Assembly (NCBI GenBank): GCA_900546835.1
Contig: UREH01000078.1
Span: 1-10,635, forward strand
Direction: 5' to 3'
DNA length: 10,635 nucleotides
From: an uncultured Porphyromonadaceae bacterium
GTDB lineage: Bacteria > Bacteroidota > Bacteroidia > Bacteroidales > Muribaculaceae
Each line of letters opens with the position of its first letter. The stretch's first letter is position 1. Shown here piece by piece: positions 1-7,029 of the stretch. The notes beneath the pieces are model-generated. The model was given only the letters and a program-made list of their open reading frames with translations, did no database searches and was not told where the DNA came from. Made by a program: the position numbers and the translations under genes.

Positions 1-896
1 TCTGGCGCAATTTCGGCGTGCTGCTGAAGCTCTGGCGCTCGCTGCGCAAGGCGCGCCGGGTGCTCCGCGACTTCACGCCCGACATCTGCGTGGGCGTAGG
101 AGGCTACGCCTCGGGGCCCGTACTGAAAGAGGCTCAGAAACGCGGCATCCCCACCCTCATCCAGGAGCAGAACTCTTATGCGGGAGTGACCAACAAACTT
201 CTTGCCGCCAAAGCCGACCGCATCTGCGTGGCCTACGACGGGATGGAACGCTTCTTCCCCGCCGAGCGCATCGTGAAGACCGGCAACCCAGTGCGCAAGA
301 ACATCGTATCGCTCCAGCTGAGCCGCGAGGATGCCAAGCGGCGCCTCGGCTTCAACCCCAACCGTCCGCTTGTAGTGGTAGTCGGCGGCAGCCTCGGCGC
401 CCGCACCATCAACGACGCCATGAAGAAGGCCGTGGAATCCCTTCTCGAAAAGGGTGCCTCGATACTCTGGCAGACCGGACGCCTGTATGCCGACGAATGC
501 CACGCCGCCACGGCCCACATCGCCGACGAGAACCTCAAGGTGATGCCCTTCGTGGCCGACATGGACCTGGCCTACTGCGCCGCCGACCTGATGGTATCGC
601 GCGCCGGAGCCAGCACAATCTCGGAGATACAGCTCACGGGAGTGCCAGCCGTGCTCGTGCCGTCGCCCAACGTGGCCGAGGACCATCAGCGCAAGAATGC
701 CGAGGCGCTCTCCTCGCGCGGCGCCGCCGTGATGATACCCGACGCCGAGTGCGCCGACCGTCTGGCCGCTGAGGTCGCCTCGCTTCTCCACAACCCCGAG
801 GCGCTCAAATCGCTTGGCGACAACGCGCGCAAAATGGCGCTGCGCGACGCCGACGAAAAAATTGTCGACAATATCGAAGCTATCCTCAACCGATGA
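1..896 (+). CDS. murG: MurG, UDP-GlcNAc:lipid I GlcNAc transferase, 5'-truncated by window
   Basis: MurG is the peripheral inner-membrane GT-B transferase that adds GlcNAc from UDP-GlcNAc to lipid I, giving lipid II. The frame is open from base 3, and the GTG at 18 is an internal codon, not the start. Visible motifs, counted from that GTG: the second glycine loop GVGGYASGP (26-34), the QEQNSYAGVTNK block (49-60), GNPVR (89-93), the interdomain loop GGSLGAR (123-129), and the UDP-GlcNAc-binding RAGASTISE segment (195-203) followed by PSPNVAEDHQRKNA. Compared with E. coli MurG, about 75 N-terminal residues are missing, including the first glycine loop; this is a window edge, not a broken gene. 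The TGA at 894-896 overlaps the murC ATG (ATGA), which suggests translational coupling. Identification is firm from motifs and dcw context. Confidence 0.97.
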   Translation, partial: WRNFGVLLKLWRSLRKARRVLRDFTPDICVGVGGYASGPVLKEAQKRGIPTLIQEQNSYAGVTNKLLAAKADRICVAYDGMERFFPAERIVKTGNPVRKNIVSLQLSREDAKRRLGFNPNRPLVVVVGGSLGARTINDAMKKAVESLLEKGASILWQTGRLYADECHAATAHIADENLKVMPFVADMDLAYCAADLMVSRAGASTISEIQLTGVPAVLVPSPNVAEDHQRKNAEALSSRGAAVMIPDAECADRLAAEVASLLHNPEALKSLGDNARKMALRDADEKIVDNIEAILNR

Positions 897-2269
897 AAAA
901 TCTATATTTCGTAGGCGCCGGGGGCATTGGAATGGCAGCTCTCGAACGCTACTTCATGGCAAAGGGGTATGCGGTGGCAGGCTACGACCGCACCCCCTCG
1001 GAACTCACCGACCACCTCGCCGCCGAAGGGGCGCGCATCAGCTTCGTCGACGACGTGGAGCAGGCCATACCGGCCGAATTCCGCGACCCGAAAGAAACGC
1101 TGGTGGTATATACTCCCGCTATCCCTGCCGACAACCACGTGCTGAGCTATTTCCGCGACAACGGATTCGAGGTGGTGAAACGTGCCGCCGTGCTCGGCCG
1201 CGTAACCCACGAAAGCCGCGGCATCTGCTTTGCAGGTACGCACGGCAAAACGACCACCTCGTCGCTCGCCGCCCACATACTCCACAACTGCAAAGCCGAC
1301 TGCAACGCCTTTCTCGGCGGCGTTCTACGCAACTACGACAGTAATTTCCTGCTCGCTCCAGAATCGCCATGGAGCGTAATCGAGGCCGATGAATTCGACC
1401 GCTCGTTCCACCATCTGCGCCCGTGGATTGCCGTGGTGACCTCGACCGACCCCGACCATCTCGACATCTACGGCACGGAGGAGGCTTATCTGGAAAGTTT
1501 CGCCCACTTCACATCGCTCGTGCAGCCCGGCGGCGCACTTGTAGTGCATGAAGGCCTGAAACTAAAGCCGCGTCCACAGGATGGAGTGAAAGTCTACAGC
1601 TATTCGCGCGACTCGGGCGACTTCCACGCCGAGCGCATACGCCGCGGCAACGGCGAGATACGTTTCGATTTCGTATATCCCGGCGGACGCATCGACGACA
1701 TCAGCCTCGGCGTACCCGTAGAGGTCAACATTGAAAACGCCGTGGCCTCGCTGGCAGCCTGCTGGCTCACTGGCGATATGGAGACTGAGGCTGCCCGCAC
1801 AGCCGTCGGCACCTTCCTCGGCGCCAAACGCCGCTTCGAATTCTGGCTCAAGGAATCCGGCGAGAATGGCCGGGCTATAATCGACGACTACGCCCACCAT
1901 CCCGACGAGCTCAAGGCATCGATCCGGTCCGTGAAAGCGCTCTACCCGGGTCGAAAGCTGACGGTGGTGTTCCAGCCCCATCTTTATACACGCACCCGCG
2001 ACTTCTACCGGGGGTTTGCCGAAGCGCTCTCTCTTGCCGACGAGGTGATACTCATCCCGATCTACCCGGCCCGCGAACTACCCATCCCCGGAGTGGAGTC
2101 GGAAATGATACTTCCGCTCATCTCAGGCGCAAAAAAAGAGGTCGTAGCCCGCGAAAACTTGATAGATACGATTAAAAATCGTAATTTTGAGATACTTTTG
2201 ACGGCAGGCGCCGGCGATATAGCCGACCTCGTGCCCGGCATAGCCCGTGCCTGCGGCGCGCCGGTCTGA
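893..2269 (+). CDS. murC: MurC, UDP-N-acetylmuramate--L-alanine ligase
   Basis: This cytoplasmic ligase uses ATP to join L-alanine to UDP-MurNAc, the first step of the stem peptide. At 458 aa it has the full family length. Domains in order: an N-terminal Rossmann-like UDP-binding domain with GAGGIGM (8-14); the central ATPase with P-loop GTHGKTTT (115-122), EADEFDRSF (164-172) and DPDHLDIYG (186-194); then KRRFE (312-316), DDYAHHPDEL (331-340) and FQPHLYTRTR (360-369) of the ligase C-terminal domain. The DDYAHHP and HLYTRTR blocks fit MurC, and the position between murG and ftsQ favours MurC over the recycling ligase Mpl. The ATG overlaps the murG stop by 4 bases. Codons 421-437 near the 3' end shift to AT-rich, locally rare codons (ttg, att, cgt, ttt), coinciding with a promoter-like sequence listed separately. 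Confidence 0.97.
   Translation: MKNLYFVGAGGIGMAALERYFMAKGYAVAGYDRTPSELTDHLAAEGARISFVDDVEQAIPAEFRDPKETLVVYTPAIPADNHVLSYFRDNGFEVVKRAAVLGRVTHESRGICFAGTHGKTTTSSLAAHILHNCKADCNAFLGGVLRNYDSNFLLAPESPWSVIEADEFDRSFHHLRPWIAVVTSTDPDHLDIYGTEEAYLESFAHFTSLVQPGGALVVHEGLKLKPRPQDGVKVYSYSRDSGDFHAERIRRGNGEIRFDFVYPGGRIDDISLGVPVEVNIENAVASLAACWLTGDMETEAARTAVGTFLGAKRRFEFWLKESGENGRAIIDDYAHHPDELKASIRSVKALYPGRKLTVVFQPHLYTRTRDFYRGFAEALSLADEVILIPIYPARELPIPGVESEMILPLISGAKKEVVARENLIDTIKNRNFEILLTAGAGDIADLVPGIARACGAPV
2158..2200 (+). promoter_or_regulatory. Candidate internal promoter for ftsQAZ inside murC
   Basis: Within an AT-rich patch of murC the sequence reads CTTG (2158-2161), a 20-base spacer, then TAATTTTG (2182-2189). 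This fits the known Bacteroides primary sigma factor promoter (TTTG near -33, TAnnTTTG near -7), with a full match at -7 and three of four at -33. A second full -7 word, TACTTTTG, lies at 2193-2200 but has no -33 partner at 19-21 bases. A seven-base A run (2131-2137) lies upstream. Transcription would start around 2194-2197 and give an untranslated leader of roughly 165 bases before the ftsQ ATG at 2363. The match is visible; the promoter activity is inference. Confidence 0.5.
2167..2183. repeat. Perfect 7+7 palindrome with 3-base centre, operator-like
   Basis: TACGATT (2167-2173), AAA, then AATCGTA (2177-2183) form a perfect inverted repeat inside murC. It lies between the candidate -33 and -7 words and overlaps the first two bases of the -7 word, where a repressor site would be expected. 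It could equally form a small RNA hairpin in read-through mRNA, although the 3-base loop and AT-rich stem would make that weak. No known operator is recognised. Confidence 0.4.
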
Positions 2270-2362
2270 CGGCCAATCTAAAAGAGAGGCCGCCTTTTGC
2301 CTGTCAATCCGCAAAAAAACACTGATTTTATTAACCCCCACAGAAGCACCGAATACGGAACA

Positions 2363-3250
2363 ATGAGCAAATCGGGCGTGATACGCTGCCTGCTGGCCAT
2401 AATGCTGATGATATATCTGGCATTCGCTCTGATAGTGGCCAACGATATGGCTGCGCGCGAAATGTGTCGTGGCTTCGATGTTGTTGTCGAGCAGACAGCC
2501 GCGTCGCGCAATTTCGTGACTCCGGGCGAGGTGCGCCGCCTGCTGGCCGAATGGAAACTCGACTCCACGGCTATGCCAGCATCGCGCATTCCGGTGCACA
2601 CCATAGAGCAGCGCCTCAACTCCGTGCAGAACATCGAGGAGGCTCAGGTAGAGCGCCTCGCCACAGGGGAAGTGCGCATCTCCGTCACGCCGATGATTCC
2701 GGTGGCACGTGTGTTCGACTCCTACGGCCGCTCCTACTACATAAACCGCGAGGGGAAACGCCTCACGGCCAATGCCCGCTACCGTCTGGATGTACCGGTA
2801 GTCACCGGCCATTTCGACGCCGCCCACCAACCGGCCATGCTGCTGCCGCTTCTGGAATACATAGCCCGCGACTCGGCCTGGAACGCCCTTGTGGCGCAGG
2901 TTGAGGTGGAGCCACGACATCACGACGTGCTGATTCTCCCCATGATACGAGGCCACGTCATCAATCTTGGCGACACTTCCGCCATCCAGGGCAAGCTCGA
3001 CCGCGTGATGAAGATGTATCATAAGGTCCTTCCGGTAAAAGGATGGGACTACTACGACACCATCTCCGTGAAATGGGGCGGCCAGGTAGTGGCTACCCGA
3101 CGGCTCAAGAGCATCCCGGAGCCATTTATCCGCTTCGACCAGGAGGGCGACGAGACCGACGACGAGAATCTCGACAACATGCTCGCCGACACTCCGCAGC
3201 CCGGGCAGGCGCAACCCGACGCTACGCCCGCAGAATCCAAGAAAAATTAA
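2363..3250 (+). CDS. ftsQ: FtsQ, divisome bitopic membrane protein
   Basis: FtsQ (DivIB family) links the cytoplasmic Z ring to the periplasmic septal synthases through FtsL/FtsB-type partners. The 295-aa protein begins with a short cytoplasmic segment and one transmembrane helix (about residues 8-26), followed by a periplasmic region. FVTPGEVRRLL (51-61), the repeated 'first crossover' style VERLATGEVRISVTPMIPV (97-115) and YYINREGKRL (125-134) match the POTRA/FtsQ pattern of Bacteroidales FtsQ. The C-terminus (256-295) is an acidic, then Pro/Gln/Ala-rich, low-complexity tail. The ATG at 2363 is chosen because it places the hydrophobic helix near the N-terminus. A TTG at 2297 in frame would add 22 polar residues and is less likely. 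The 93-base gap after murC contains no clear terminator. Sequence conservation of FtsQ is low, so the call leans partly on position between murC and ftsA. Confidence 0.92.
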   Translation: MSKSGVIRCLLAIMLMIYLAFALIVANDMAAREMCRGFDVVVEQTAASRNFVTPGEVRRLLAEWKLDSTAMPASRIPVHTIEQRLNSVQNIEEAQVERLATGEVRISVTPMIPVARVFDSYGRSYYINREGKRLTANARYRLDVPVVTGHFDAAHQPAMLLPLLEYIARDSAWNALVAQVEVEPRHHDVLILPMIRGHVINLGDTSAIQGKLDRVMKMYHKVLPVKGWDYYDTISVKWGGQVVATRRLKSIPEPFIRFDQEGDETDDENLDNMLADTPQPGQAQPDATPAESKKN

Positions 3251-3300
3251 CAACATCCTATCGATAAACTCCATACCCCTACCCCTCACATATCCTCATT

Positions 3301-4725
3301 ATGGCTGAAAGAGACAACGAACGCTACATCGTGGCATTGGAAATAGGCAGCTCGAAAGTGCGCGCCGCAATCGGCATAGTCGACAATCTCGGCATGGTCG
3401 ATGTCGTGGCCGTGGAAGAAGACAAGATAATCGACAAGGTGCGCTACGGGTGCATCCAGAACGTGGAGGTGGCCGCAGCCGCATCCAACGTGCTCGAACG
3501 CCTGCAGGCCAATCCCGCCATCGCGCCCCGGGAAATAACGGGTGTGTATGTGTCGCTCGGCGGCCGCTCGCTGGTCAGCTCGGTGGCCGAGGTGTCGGTA
3601 ACGATGCCCGGCGAGACGGAAATCACCGACTCGGTGGTCAAGGAGCTGTGTGTGAAGGCGGCTGCCACCGTGAGCGCCGACCGCGACGTGGTCGACGTGG
3701 TTCCCGTAAGCTTCGCTGTGGACAACAAGAGCGTAACCAACCCTGTGGGGACGTTCGGCCACGTGGTGAGCGCCCGTCTTACCGTGGTAAGCTGTAATTC
3801 CCAGCTCAAGAGGATGCTCCGACGGGTCGTGACCGAACGCCTGGGGCTCAATATCTGCGATTACATCACCCTGCCGCTGGCCCAGGCCGCGATGGTGCTT
3901 TCCGACGACGAGCGCCGGCTTGGATGCATGTTCGTGGACTTCGGCGCCGAGACCACTACTGTGGCCATCTACCGCGGCGGAGCGCCTGTATATCTGGCCA
4001 CGCTCCCCATGGGTTCGCGAAACATCACCCTCGACCTCATCGCCCTCAACTATCTCGAGGAGCGCGCCGAGGAAATCAAGAAAGTAAACGGCAATGCCCT
4101 CTCGCCCGACCCCTCGCGCCGCGCCAAGGGCTTCGCCGAAGGAATTGACTATACAGAAGTCAACAACTATATCCATGCCCGCGCCGACGAGATTGCAGCC
4201 AACATTGTGGCACAGATTGACTACGCCGGTCTTACGACAGCTAACCTGCCGGGGGGAATAGTGATTGTGGGTGGTGGCGCCCGGCTGCGCGGATTCAACG
4301 AACTGCTTCAGCAGCAGAGCAAGATGCAGGTGCGCCAGGGTCTCCCATCGGGATGCGTGCGCATTACCGACGGCTCGATCCACGGCCACGAGGCAGTCGA
4401 CGTAATCGCCATGCTGGCCCAGGCCGTGCAGCTTCCGGAATCCACGTGCCTCACTCCGCTGCCAGAAGAACCCGACGACACCACCCCCGAAAGCTATGAG
4501 AGCTTCGAGGATGAAAACGACCCCTCGGCCTCGCGAATCGGCCGACTCGACGACGACACCGACGAAGAGGCAGACCGAAAGAAAAAGGCAAAAAAACAGG
4601 AACCGACCGGGAAAACCCCCAACGATGAAGACCGTAAGCCGGGAGGACTCCCCTCGCTTATCGGCAAACTATACGACGGCATCCGCCGCATGACCGAGGA
4701 CAACTCAGACCAATTTCAGGACTGA
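3301..4725 (+). CDS. ftsA: FtsA, actin-like membrane anchor of the Z ring
   Basis: FtsA is an actin-fold ATPase that ties FtsZ filaments to the inner membrane and recruits later division proteins. The 474-aa sequence shows the phosphate-1 motif ALEIGSSKVRAAIG (12-25), the SHS2/1C subdomain region (about 80-165), phosphate-2 motif FVDFGAETTT (211-220), and the adenosine motif GGIVIVGGGARLRGF (318-332). Residues about 384-447 are a highly charged, low-complexity linker rich in Asp, Glu and Lys. The last part, LPSLIGKLYDGIRRM (450-464), can form the amphipathic membrane-targeting helix. The ATG at 3301 follows a 50-base gap with a C-rich tract (3274-3286) and no obvious Shine-Dalgarno, which is normal for Bacteroidota. 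FtsZ follows after 65 bases. The identification is secure; only the linker length is noteworthy. Confidence 0.97.
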   Translation: MAERDNERYIVALEIGSSKVRAAIGIVDNLGMVDVVAVEEDKIIDKVRYGCIQNVEVAAAASNVLERLQANPAIAPREITGVYVSLGGRSLVSSVAEVSVTMPGETEITDSVVKELCVKAAATVSADRDVVDVVPVSFAVDNKSVTNPVGTFGHVVSARLTVVSCNSQLKRMLRRVVTERLGLNICDYITLPLAQAAMVLSDDERRLGCMFVDFGAETTTVAIYRGGAPVYLATLPMGSRNITLDLIALNYLEERAEEIKKVNGNALSPDPSRRAKGFAEGIDYTEVNNYIHARADEIAANIVAQIDYAGLTTANLPGGIVIVGGGARLRGFNELLQQQSKMQVRQGLPSGCVRITDGSIHGHEAVDVIAMLAQAVQLPESTCLTPLPEEPDDTTPESYESFEDENDPSASRIGRLDDDTDEEADRKKKAKKQEPTGKTPNDEDRKPGGLPSLIGKLYDGIRRMTEDNSDQFQD

Positions 4726-4736
4726 CGCGGCCGAAC

Positions 4737-4773
4737 TTCGGTCCACGCTCCAATAATCATTATGTGTAATCAT
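4737..4773 (+). promoter_or_regulatory. Weak candidate ftsZ promoter with 7-base direct repeat
   Basis: The ftsA-ftsZ gap holds an AT-rich patch in an otherwise GC-rich region. TAATCAT occurs twice (4754-4760 and 4767-4773), 13 bases apart start to start, and ATTA-TGTG-TAAT (4759-4770) is a short inverted repeat. TTCG (4737-4740) and TATGTGTA (4761-4768) are 20 bases apart and are degenerate matches to the Bacteroides -33 and -7 words (3 of 4 and 4 of 6). The repeats are visible; a promoter or operator role is speculative. Confidence 0.25.
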
Positions 4774-4790
4774 CTCCAATCCAGAATATA

Positions 4791-6167
4791 ATGACTGACA
4801 TAACCGGCAATATCGGCAACACATCGACCTTTATCGACGACGCTCCCAACGACGTAATCATCAAAGTGATAGGCGTGGGCGGCGGCGGCGACAACGCCGT
4901 AAACCATATGTACGAGCAGAACATCAACAAGGTTTCGTTTGTGGTCTGCAACACCGACCGGCAGGCCTTGCGCAACTCGCCCGTGCCCACAAAGCTTCTT
5001 ATCGGCCCCACCACTACCGAGGGGCTCGGCGCCGGCAACGACCCCGAGATAGCCCGCCTCGCCGCCGAAGAGAGCGCCGACGACATCGCCGCGCTCTTCG
5101 ACGACCAGACCAAGATGGTATTCATCACCGCCGGCATGGGCGGAGGCACCGGCACGGGCGCCGCTCCCGTGGTGGCACGCATCGCCCAGGAAAAGGGGAT
5201 GCTCACCATCGGCATCGTAACCATCCCCTTCTTCTTCGAGGGGGAGAAAAAAATCCTCAAGGCACTCGACGGCGCCGAGGAGATGAGTAAATACGTCGAC
5301 GCCCTGCTGCTGGTCAACAACGAGCAGCTGACCGAAATCTACGCCGACCTCAACTGGCTCAACGCTTTCGGCAAGGCCGACGACACCCTGAGCAACGCCG
5401 CACGCTCCATTTCCGAGCTCATTACCTGCGACGGCTACATGAACCTCGACTTCAAGGATGTGAAAAAGACCCTCGAGCATGGCGGAGCCGCCATTATTTC
5501 AACCGGCTACGGCGAGGGCGACCACCGCGTGACCCGCGCCATCGAGGATGCCCTGAACTCTCCGCTACTCAAAAACAAAGATATCTACGGGTCTAAACGC
5601 CTGCTTTTCAACCTCTATTTCTCGCGCCAGGCCGAAAACGAGTTCAAGATGGGCGAGGCCACGGAACTTTCCAACTTCATCTCCAACATCGACAAGGGGG
5701 TGGACGTCATCTACGGCATCGCCTTCGACGATACCCTCGGCGACAAAATCAAAATCACGATTCTGGCCGCCGGATTCGATCTCTCCATCAAGGAGGAGGT
5801 CAGCAAGCCTGCCGCCGAAAATCCCTTCGGGCCGAAAAAGAAGGCCGACGACTCCGAAAAGAAGACAATCGAAAAGCTTTACGGCAAGGACAAGGTCGAC
5901 CAGGCCCAGCGCGCCCGCGAATCGAAGCACTACGTGATTCTGACGCCCGCGCAGTTTGACGACGATACCGTAATCGAGAATTTCGAACATATGCCGGCCT
6001 ACAACCGTGATCCCCGTGCCGTATCGGAGATGCGCAAGACATCCGCCACGGCCGAGCAGGCTAAGCCGGCCGCTGAAACGCCTGCACCAAGCGCTCCTGC
6101 ACCCTCTGACGCCGGCGATACAGAACCGCACGCGCCCGAAAGCGACACCAAGGAAATAATCTGGTAA
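4791..6167 (+). CDS. ftsZ: FtsZ, tubulin-like cell division GTPase
   Basis: FtsZ polymerises into the Z ring at midcell, with GTP hydrolysed at the subunit interface. In the 458-aa protein: the nucleotide-binding start VIGVGGGGDNAV (26-37), the tubulin signature GGGTGTGAAPVVA (117-129), NNEQL (176-180), GKADDTLSNAA (194-204), and the synergy (T7) loop NLDFKD (218-223) with the catalytic acidic residues D220 and D223. The second domain includes YGIAFDDTLGDKIKITILAAGF (308-329). The folded core ends near 335. The tail is long: a charged linker, then FEHMPAYNRDPRA (398-410), which resembles the usual C-terminal partner-binding peptide of Bacteroidota FtsZ. About 48 further residues follow, rich in Ala and Pro, ending in a short EIIW. 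The ATG at 4791 gives the normal N-terminus. No terminator is seen before the next gene 40 bases on. Confidence 0.98.
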   Translation: MTDITGNIGNTSTFIDDAPNDVIIKVIGVGGGGDNAVNHMYEQNINKVSFVVCNTDRQALRNSPVPTKLLIGPTTTEGLGAGNDPEIARLAAEESADDIAALFDDQTKMVFITAGMGGGTGTGAAPVVARIAQEKGMLTIGIVTIPFFFEGEKKILKALDGAEEMSKYVDALLLVNNEQLTEIYADLNWLNAFGKADDTLSNAARSISELITCDGYMNLDFKDVKKTLEHGGAAIISTGYGEGDHRVTRAIEDALNSPLLKNKDIYGSKRLLFNLYFSRQAENEFKMGEATELSNFISNIDKGVDVIYGIAFDDTLGDKIKITILAAGFDLSIKEEVSKPAAENPFGPKKKADDSEKKTIEKLYGKDKVDQAQRARESKHYVILTPAQFDDDTVIENFEHMPAYNRDPRAVSEMRKTSATAEQAKPAAETPAPSAPAPSDAGDTEPHAPESDTKEIIW

Positions 6168-6207
6168 ACGGTCGCGCAGAACCCCGAACCTTCCCTCTTC
6201 GCCGCCT

Positions 6208-6954
6208 ATGACATCCATATTCGAGCAGACATACTTTCTGACGCCTGCGGAGTGCAACCCCGAAGGCCGAATGCCCATCACGCTGCTGATCAACCGCCTG
6301 ATCGAGGTGGCCACGCTACATGCCAACGAGCTGGGCATAGGCTACGCCACTCTGGTGAAAACCCACGAGACGTGGGTGCTCTCGCGTGTGGCCGTCGAGA
6401 TGAGCCTATATCCGGGCGTAAACTCCACCTATACCATCCGCACATGGGTATGCTCGCTCAACCGGCTCTTCTCCGAGCGCGATTTCGAGATTCTGCTCGA
6501 AGGCGAAGTAATAGGCCACGCGCGTACGGTGTGGGCCGTACTCAATACCGAGACGCGCACGGCAGCCGACATCTCGCGCTTCGAATGGATACGCCAGGCG
6601 GTACCGGCCGACAAGGAGTGCCCCGTCGACAAGCCGTCGCGCCCCGTGGCCGTCACCGCGCCGTCGCGCACAGAACGCTACCGCTTCAACTACTGCGACC
6701 TCGACGTGAACCGCCACGTGAACTCCTCGCGCTACATCGAGCTGCTTCTCAACCAGTGGGACCTCGATTTCCACGATCGCAACCGACTGACGCGCTTTGA
6801 AATAGCATATATGCACGAAGCTCTCTTCGACGAACTGTGTGAGGTACGCCTGGCCGAGACCCGGAACGGCCGGCGACTCAGTGTGCGCGCCGAACTGACC
6901 ACCGGCGATGGGTCGCCTATCTGCCGCTCGCTGCTTATATTCTCTCCGCGATGA
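6208..6954 (+). CDS. Acyl-ACP thioesterase, FatA/FatB-like double hot-dog
   Basis: This 248-aa cytoplasmic enzyme should hydrolyse acyl-ACP to release free fatty acids, setting chain length and pool size. It has two hot-dog halves: the first (about 4-125) contains LINRLIEVATLHANELGIGY and ETWVLSRVAVEM, and the second (about 155-246) contains the active-site block CDLDVNRHVNSSRY (163-176). D166, N168 and H170 match the DxNxH residues of plant FatB. E204 in YMHEALFD lines up with the plant catalytic-region Glu, but the plant Cys that follows is Ala205 here. The length and motifs match bacterial members such as those in Bacteroides. The ATG at 6208 is 40 bases after ftsZ on the same strand, so co-transcription is possible. 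Chain-length specificity cannot be told from sequence. Confidence 0.9.
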   Translation: MTSIFEQTYFLTPAECNPEGRMPITLLINRLIEVATLHANELGIGYATLVKTHETWVLSRVAVEMSLYPGVNSTYTIRTWVCSLNRLFSERDFEILLEGEVIGHARTVWAVLNTETRTAADISRFEWIRQAVPADKECPVDKPSRPVAVTAPSRTERYRFNYCDLDVNRHVNSSRYIELLLNQWDLDFHDRNRLTRFEIAYMHEALFDELCEVRLAETRNGRRLSVRAELTTGDGSPICRSLLIFSPR

Positions 6955-6984
6955 GCGCGGAATAATCTTGAAAATCTATCCTCC

Positions 6985-7001
6985 CCCGGCAACATTCCGG
7001 G
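6985..7001. repeat. Small GC hairpin between thioesterase and GH92 genes
   Basis: CCCGG (6985-6989), a seven-base loop, then CCGGG (6997-7001) form a 5-bp stem in the 75-base gap. No T run follows, so an intrinsic terminator is not supported. It may be chance in GC-rich DNA. No Bacteroides-type promoter word was found in this gap. Confidence 0.25.
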
Positions 7002-7029
7002 CGACGGAAACATCTTGCCTGAACTTACC

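Noticed and set aside
2131-2138. A AAA AAA G slippery-like heptamer in murC
   Set aside because: A -1 shift would soon hit a stop (2171-2173) and remove the conserved C-terminal segment. No stimulatory structure is seen.
2270-2292. CGGCC...GGCCG inverted repeat after the murC stop, followed by CCTTTT
   Set aside because: Only a 5-bp stem with a 13-base loop and a short T run. Too weak to call a terminator.
2296-2330. TTTG and TGATTTTA as a ftsQ promoter in the murC-ftsQ gap
   Set aside because: Spacing is 23 bases and the -7 word matches only 4 of 6 positions. The site inside murC is much better.
2297-2362. TTG at 2297 as ftsQ start
   Set aside because: It would put a 22-residue polar stretch before the membrane helix. 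The ATG at 2363 gives the expected short cytoplasmic N-terminus.
3274-3285. TACCCC tandem duplication before ftsA
   Set aside because: A two-copy 6-base repeat in a C-rich gap is easily chance, with no matching promoter words.
2123-3289. 388-codon open frame on the - strand opposite ftsQ
   Set aside because: GC-rich codon bias keeps the antisense frame open. The translation is low in recognisable motifs, and the + strand holds a conserved dcw gene.
3286-4389. 367-codon open frame on the - strand opposite ftsA
   Set aside because: Same shadow effect; His/Val/Ala-rich translation with no domain, lying against clear FtsA motifs.
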